A stretch of DNA of 64,000 nt from Chromohalobacter sp. 11-W (GTDB lineage: Bacteria > Pseudomonadota > Gammaproteobacteria > Pseudomonadales > Halomonadaceae), in assembly GCF_029889905.1 (NCBI RefSeq), contig NZ_JARANZ010000007.1, forward strand, positions 124,001 to 188,000, read 5' to 3'. This document shows, piece by piece, positions 60,301 through 64,000 of this stretch; the first letter of the stretch is position 1; each line of letters opens with the position of its first letter. The notes below the pieces were generated by a model, which was not told the origin of the DNA, did not search any database, and saw only the letters and a list, made by a program, of their open reading frames with translations. The translations under genes and the position numbers were made by a program.

Positions 60301-60897
60301 ATTGGTCGCCACCACCGGTGTCTGGGTTTCGGCCGCCAGCGCCACCGACAGGTGCAGGCATTCCTCATCGTGTTCGCGCCCGGTGCGCTGGACTTCCAGA
60401 TAAAACCGGCCGGGGAAGGCGGCGTTCCAGGCATCGCACATTTCGCGCGCCGCCTGGCCGTGTTCGGTCAGAAGATGGCGGCCGATTTCCCCTTCGCGGG
60501 CACCGGACAAAGCGATCAGCCCGGCGCTTCGGGCGAAGATCCACTCCTTCTTGAGGATCCCTTGGCCGCGCTGCTGCCCTTCGCTCCAGCCTTGAGATAT
60601 CAATTCGGTGAGATGGCGATAACCGTCGTTGCCCATCGCCAACAGCGTCAAGCGGTACGGATGCGCCTCGTCGTGAGGATTCTCCATCCACAGGTCGGCG
60701 CCGATGATCGGCTTGAGACCCGCGCCCTGGGCGCCTTTATAGGCCTTGACCAGACCGAACATATTGGAATCGTCGGTCACCGCCACCGCGGGCATGCCAC
60801 CCTCGGCCGTCGCCTCGATCAGCGGCTTCAAGCGCACCAGGCCATCGACCAGGGAATATTCACTGTGCACACGCAGATGAACGAAAGGCGTAGTCAT
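57391..60897 (-). CDS. dnaE: DNA polymerase III subunit alpha
   Basis: Replicative polymerase. The 1168-aa protein (E. coli 1160) starts FVHLRVHSEYSLVDG with the PHP domain, followed by the C-family palm with catalytic acids in PDFDVDFCMEKRDR, GPGRGSGAGSLVAYAL, YDKNDIEEAGLVKFDFLGL, the fingers helix-hairpin-helix region (GLVSYQTAWLKAHYPAPF, GLGAIRGVGEGPI) and the OB domain near the C-terminus (GLVVAMRTMKSKRGD), then the beta-clamp-binding region. It is in the usual dnaE-accA neighbourhood. Confidence 0.98.
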   Translation of the reverse strand: MTTPFVHLRVHSEYSLVDGLVRLKPLIEATAEGGMPAVAVTDDSNMFGLVKAYKGAQGAGLKPIIGADLWMENPHDEAHPYRLTLLAMGNDGYRHLTELISQGWSEGQQRGQGILKKEWIFARSAGLIALSGAREGEIGRHLLTEHGQAAREMCDAWNAAFPGRFYLEVQRTGREHDEECLHLSVALAAETQTPVVATNDVRFLTREGFWAHETRVAIGEGKALDDPRRERRYSEEQYLKSPQEMAELFSDLPEALENSVMIAARCNVDVPLGEIFLPEYPVPDGMSMESFFRKISHDGLTERLEKLFTGEMPIYPGRDLSEHEGAYRERLDFELNIILEMGFPGYFLIVMDFIQWAKDNDIPVGPGRGSGAGSLVAYALKITDLDPLEYDLLFERFLNPERVSMPDFDVDFCMEKRDRVIEYVASRYGRDAVSQIVTFGTMAAKAVVRDVARAQGKPYSMGDKLSKLIPFEVGMTLAKAIEQEPALKEYLDNDEESQEIWDMALKLEGITRGTGKHAGGVVIAPTKLTDFSPLLCEEDGSGLVVQYDKNDIEEAGLVKFDFLGLRTLTIIDWALEMVDTVRAREGQGPLDIASIPLDDVPTFDMLKKAETTAVFQLESRGMKELIKRLQPDSLEDMIALVALFRPGPLQSGMVDDFINRKHGRAEVAYPHPDYQHELLKPVLGPTYGIILYQEQVMQIAQVIAGYSLGQADMLRRAMGKKKPEEMAKQRAGFMEGCAANGIDKDLAGNLFDLVEKFAGYGFNKSHSAAYGLVSYQTAWLKAHYPAPFMAAVLSTEMDNLDKVVPLIEECRKQGLTVTPPDVNIGSYKFTVDEQNRVVYGLGAIRGVGEGPIGAIVEAREADGAFDDLFDFCRRVDAKRLNKRTLEALIRSGALDNLGPTRAVLMASLDAALKAASQSNANASAGMIDMFGDAFVEPESGDVYADYHHAREWTDKERLAGEKDTLGLYLTGHPIDEYESELKRFVSTRIVDLKPQRGESQRVAGLVVAMRTMKSKRGDTMAFITLDDRTGRIEASLFGEMYEQMRGKLGADDVLIIEGEVSTDDYSGGLRLRGKEVTPMVDARTRYGEAVELAVDGARLNGRFARNLQDSLTRWRDPQGLPVRVRYRNPQASGVLELGEPWRVSPSDDLLIALREVEGQEAVTLRYRG

Positions 60898-60977
60898 GAC
60901 GAGCTCTTGAGACGAAACGGACGATGCCGCCCGGGCGACATCTTCCTGAATGAATTGGGTAACGGCGTGATGTGGCG

Positions 60978-61580
60978 CTACGCCGGCAGCAACTGCTTGA
61001 CCGGCGCAAACGAGCGGCGATGTTCATCGAGCGGCCCCAGGCGCTCGAGCGCCTCGCGGTGCTCACGGGTAGGATAGCCCTTGTGGCGCGCAAACCCATA
61101 CTCGGGATAGCGCTCGTGCAGCGCGAGCATCTGAGCGTCGCGCGTCACCTTGGCCAGAATCGAGGCGGCGCCGATGGCTCCATGGCGCTGGTCGCCCTTG
61201 ACCGCGCACTGCCCCGGCACATGATGCCCCGGCATCCGATTGCCGTCCACCAGCAGATATTCCGCGGCCACCGGCAAGGCGTCGATGGCACGCCGCATGG
61301 CCAGATGCGTCGCGTGGTAGATGTTGAGAGTGTCGATCTCGGCGGGCGACGCTTCGCCTATTGCGAAGGCCGTCGCGTGTTGGCGAATGGCCTCGGCCAA
61401 TACTAGGCGGCGTTTTTCGCTGAGGGTCTTGGAGTCGGCCAACCCCTCGATGGGACGCGCCGGATCGAGAATCACCGCGGCCGCCACTACGCTGCCCACC
61501 AAAGGGCCGCGCCCCACTTCATCGACGCCCGCCAGACACGCGCCCTGATAATCGATCACCAACGGTGGTAGCCCCGTCAT
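60978..61580 (-). CDS. rnhB: Ribonuclease HII
   Basis: Removes RNA/DNA hybrids and single ribonucleotides left in DNA. The 200-aa protein has the active-site acids in [13 protein letters not shown] (D20, E21), the YLLVDGN strand and a final Asp-containing [14 protein letters not shown]. Length is typical. Its start overlaps the lpxB end by 4 bp, so it is part of the lpxB-rnhB-dnaE transcript. Confidence 0.97.
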   Translation of the reverse strand: MTGLPPLVIDYQGACLAGVDEVGRGPLVGSVVAAAVILDPARPIEGLADSKTLSEKRRLVLAEAIRQHATAFAIGEASPAEIDTLNIYHATHLAMRRAIDALPVAAEYLLVDGNRMPGHHVPGQCAVKGDQRHGAIGAASILAKVTRDAQMLALHERYPEYGFARHKGYPTREHREALERLGPLDEHRRSFAPVKQLLPA

Positions 61581-62740
61581 GCGTTCTCCTCCCCTAGCGG
61601 CAAACGGCCGTGCGTAATCAAGCCGTCGATGGCCTCGGCGGCGCGCTCGCTGGCGCCACGCTGGAGCGTGGCGTGCAAGTCGGCAAAACGCGCCTCCATC
61701 GCCTGGCGCTTGGCATCGTCACCAAGCCATTCGAGCAGCGCCGCGCCGATCGCATCAGCACTGGCGGCGTCCTGTACCAGCTCGGGCACCAACGTCTCCT
61801 GAGCGATCAGATTGGGCAGCGAGATCCAGTCGGTCTTGACCATGCGCTTGGCCAACCAGTGCGTGGTCGGCGCCATCTTGTAGGCCACCACCATGGAACG
61901 ATGGCAGAGCATGGCTTCGAGCGCAGCGGTCCCGGACGCTAGCAATACCGCATCGGCGGCGGTCATCGCCTGACGCGACTCGCCATCGCACAGGACGACG
62001 ATATCGCGGACCGGATGATCGGCCAGCAGGCCCTCGAGTTCTTCGCGACGTGCCGGGGACGCCGCCGGCACGATCACTTGCAGAGCGGGGATGCGTTCGC
62101 GCAACCAGGCGACGCTATCCAGAAACGTGGGCCCCAAAAAGCGGATCTCGTTACCGCGTGAACCTGGCAACAACGCCAGCAACGGGGCCGTGGATGAGAG
62201 CCCCAGTGACGCGCGTGCCGCCTGGCGATCGTTGACCAGCGGCAATTCATCGGCCAGCGGATGCCCGACGAAGGCCACCGGTACATCATGGCGCGCGTAG
62301 AAAGCCGCCTCGAAAGGCAAAAAGGTGAGCATGGCATCGACCGACTGGGCAATGCTCTTCACTCGCCCCTGGCGCCACGCCCAGACCGAGGGGCTGACGT
62401 AATGCGCGGTGGGGATGCCGGTGACACGCAATTGACGCTCGAGCCCCAGGTTGAAGTCGGGCGCATCGATGCCGATCATCGCGTCCGGCTGCCACGCCAG
62501 GGCGTCACGCCGCAAATGACGCCGAACCTTGATCAGGCCAGGCAGGTGCTTGAGCACCTCGACCAGCCCCATGACCGATAGCGTCTCCAGCGGGTACAGC
62601 GAGTGCAAGCCTTCGGCGAGCATGCGTGGACCGCCGATACCGCGAAACTCGGCGTCGGGATAGCGACGCTTCAGCGCCTGCATCAAGCCGGCGCCGAGGA
62701 TATCGCCCGACAGCTCTCCCGCGACCAGGTAGATACGCAT
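61577..62740 (-). CDS. lpxB: Lipid A disaccharide synthase
   Basis: Couples UDP-diacylglucosamine to lipid X, the fifth step of lipid A synthesis. The 387-aa GT-B glycosyltransferase begins [20 protein letters not shown] and shows [35 protein letters not shown] and [11 protein letters not shown], all family signatures. It follows lpxA by 12 bp. Length matches E. coli LpxB (382). Confidence 0.97.
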   Translation of the reverse strand: MRIYLVAGELSGDILGAGLMQALKRRYPDAEFRGIGGPRMLAEGLHSLYPLETLSVMGLVEVLKHLPGLIKVRRHLRRDALAWQPDAMIGIDAPDFNLGLERQLRVTGIPTAHYVSPSVWAWRQGRVKSIAQSVDAMLTFLPFEAAFYARHDVPVAFVGHPLADELPLVNDRQAARASLGLSSTAPLLALLPGSRGNEIRFLGPTFLDSVAWLRERIPALQVIVPAASPARREELEGLLADHPVRDIVVLCDGESRQAMTAADAVLLASGTAALEAMLCHRSMVVAYKMAPTTHWLAKRMVKTDWISLPNLIAQETLVPELVQDAASADAIGAALLEWLGDDAKRQAMEARFADLHATLQRGASERAAEAIDGLITHGRLPLGEENA

Positions 62741-62752
62741 GACGTGCCTCGT

Positions 62753-63520
62753 TCAGCGCGTGATGCCGCGCTGGGAATCCTTCAGCGACGCCAGGAACGT
62801 CGCGACTTCCGGGCCTTCGAAATCGTTCGCGAGACGCTCCAGCGCTTGCTCCATGGTCAGTCCCTGGCGATAGACGGTACGGTAAGCTTCTCCCAGCGCT
62901 CGCAGGGCCTCGCGCGAGAAACCGCGGCGCTTGAGCCCCACCAGGTTGAGCCCGTGCGTCTGCGCAGGGTTGCCATTGACGATGACGTAGGCCGGAACAT
63001 CCTTGGTGATGATCGACCCTCCACCGCACATGGCATGGGTACCGATATGGCAAAACTGATGGATCGCCGAGAGACCACCCAGAATAGCGTGATCGCCGAT
63101 GGTGACATGCCCGGCCAAGGTCGCCTGGTTGGCGAGAATGCAATCATCACCGATGACGCAGTCGTGTCCGACATGCGCATAGGCCATAAAAAGATTGCGC
63201 GAGCCGATAATAGTTGCTTCTTTGTCCTGCACTGTACCGCGATGCAGGGTAACGCCTTCGCGCACGACATTGTCGTCGCCCATCTCCAGGCGCGTGGGTT
63301 CTCCGGCGTACTTCTTGTCCTGACAGTCCTCGCCGACGGAGGCGAACTGGAAGATCCGATTGCGCTTCCCCAGGCGCGTGGGCCCCTTGAGCACCACGTG
63401 CGGACCGATCACCGTGCCGTCCCCGATTTCCACTTCGGGGCCAATCACGCAGAACGGGCCGATGTCGACGTCATCGGACACACGCGCACTGGGGTCGACG
63501 ATGGCGGTGGGATGAATCAA
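62753..63520 (-). CDS. lpxA: UDP-N-acetylglucosamine O-acyltransferase
   Basis: First step of lipid A synthesis, a left-handed beta-helix trimer. The 255-aa protein carries hexapeptide repeats across most of its length, the catalytic His in [15 protein letters not shown] and the C-terminal helical cap ([20 protein letters not shown]). Length is as in E. coli LpxA (262). Its start overlaps the fabZ end by 4 bp. Gene order fabZ-lpxA-lpxB-rnhB-dnaE-accA is the conserved cluster. Confidence 0.98.
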   Translation of the reverse strand: MIHPTAIVDPSARVSDDVDIGPFCVIGPEVEIGDGTVIGPHVVLKGPTRLGKRNRIFQFASVGEDCQDKKYAGEPTRLEMGDDNVVREGVTLHRGTVQDKEATIIGSRNLFMAYAHVGHDCVIGDDCILANQATLAGHVTIGDHAILGGLSAIHQFCHIGTHAMCGGGSIITKDVPAYVIVNGNPAQTHGLNLVGLKRRGFSREALRALGEAYRTVYRQGLTMEQALERLANDFEGPEVATFLASLKDSQRGITR

Positions 63521-63960
63521 GCGACTTTCCTCTCGGCACAGATGATCTCGGCTTCGCAGGCTAGCTCGCCGTCGACCGTAGCACGACAGGCGAATTTCCA
63601 GATCCCGCGCTTGCCCTTGATGACGTTGGCTTCCAGGCGCAGTTGATCGCCCGGCATCACCGGACGCTTGAAGCGCACGTTATCGCTTCCTACAAGATAA
63701 TAGACATAACCGTCGGCGGGCATTTTGTTGACGGTCTTGAAACCCAGGATACCGCATGCCTGAGCCATGGCCTCGATGATCAACACGCCGGGCATGATCG
63801 GATGATGCGGGAAATGCCCATTGAAAAATGGCTCGTTGATGCTGACATTCTTGTTGGCGACGATCGACTCGCCGACCGTGATCTCCATGACGCGATCCAC
63901 CAGCAAGAACGGATAACGATGCGGTAGATACTCACGGATCTCGTTGATGTCCATTACCAT
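63517..63960 (-). CDS. fabZ: 3-hydroxyacyl-ACP dehydratase FabZ
   Basis: Dehydrates beta-hydroxyacyl-ACP in fatty-acid elongation and competes with LpxA for the same substrate. The 147-aa hot-dog-fold protein has the catalytic His 49 ([14 protein letters not shown]) and Glu 63 (IIEAMAQ). ATG 63960 has GAGG eight bases upstream; an ATG at 63954 is also in frame. The 40 bases upstream within the window hold only the spacer or the 3' end of the next gene, where lpxD would be expected; that cannot be verified. Confidence 0.97.
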   Translation of the reverse strand: MVMDINEIREYLPHRYPFLLVDRVMEITVGESIVANKNVSINEPFFNGHFPHHPIMPGVLIIEAMAQACGILGFKTVNKMPADGYVYYLVGSDNVRFKRPVMPGDQLRLEANVIKGKRGIWKFACRATVDGELACEAEIICAERKVA

Positions 63961-64000
63961 CGATACAACCTCTGAAATAACGAAGTGCCTGCCATGAAGG

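Noticed and set aside
58870-61077. Plus-strand frame of 735 codons over dnaE and rnhB
   Set aside because: Antisense shadow of the DNA polymerase III alpha gene.

Overview
The window is a dense, essentially all-housekeeping chromosomal segment of a high-GC gammaproteobacterium. Protein sequences and gene order are closest to Pseudomonas-type clusters (recX-recA-pncC-mutS-fdxA-rsmZ; pyrG-kdsA-eno; gltBD; pilMNOPQ-aroKB; priA-argS-hslVU-ubiE/J/B-tatABC; ubiD/rho/trx/ppx; tilS-accA-dnaE-rnhB-lpxB-lpxA-fabZ). The clusters are joined in a different order, and several proteins carry acidic insertions. This fits a moderately halophilic Halomonadaceae member (Chromohalobacter/Halomonas type); that assignment is inference. 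I see no prophage, IS element, CRISPR array, tRNA or rRNA.

Layout. 1-6100: the alaS 5' part, recX and recA (with a LexA box) and pncC on the minus strand, then mutS and fdxA on the plus strand. 6128-6490: an unannotated GGA-rich sRNA of the RsmZ/CsrB family with its terminator and an upstream GacA-type box. 6500-10522: eno, kdsA, pyrG (minus). 10523-17140: a REP pair, then gltD and gltB. 17140-23671: a tightly overlapping pilMNOPQ-aroK-aroB operon (minus). 23953-27317: mrcA and a DUF481 outer-membrane protein. 27393-29159: maeB and rpmE (minus). 29375-41654: priA, argS, a SPOR protein, hslVU, a DUF971 protein, ubiE-ubiJ-ubiB, hisE and tatABC (plus). 41750-46410: ppk behind a Pho box, and a Tat-exported PhoX-type phosphatase. 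46426-47985: a class I DAHP synthase preceded by a 44-codon leader peptide rich in Phe/Tyr/Trp and a terminator/antiterminator, which is a complete-looking transcription attenuator. 48006-53367: folM, a flavin reductase, ubiD, rho (with a 138-bp palindrome over its stop codon) and a thioredoxin (minus). 53487-54983: ppx. 54980-63960: tilS, accA, dnaE, rnhB, lpxB, lpxA and fabZ (minus).

How the genes fit together. Themes are DNA repair (RecA/RecX/MutS/PriA/DnaE), central metabolism (Eno, PyrG, GltBD, MaeB), aromatic biosynthesis (AroB, AroK, DAHP synthase), envelope building (KdsA, LpxA, LpxB, FabZ, AccA, PBP1A, type IV pilus base), ubiquinone (UbiE, J, B, D), protein export and quality control (Tat, HslVU) and phosphate/polyphosphate (Ppk, Ppx, PhoX). 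PhoX carries a twin-arginine signal and would use the Tat system encoded nearby.

The least expected content is non-coding: the aromatic amino-acid attenuator at 47713-47985, the RsmZ-like sRNA, the rho-end palindrome, the compensatory REP pair and the GCTCGAA heptamer array.
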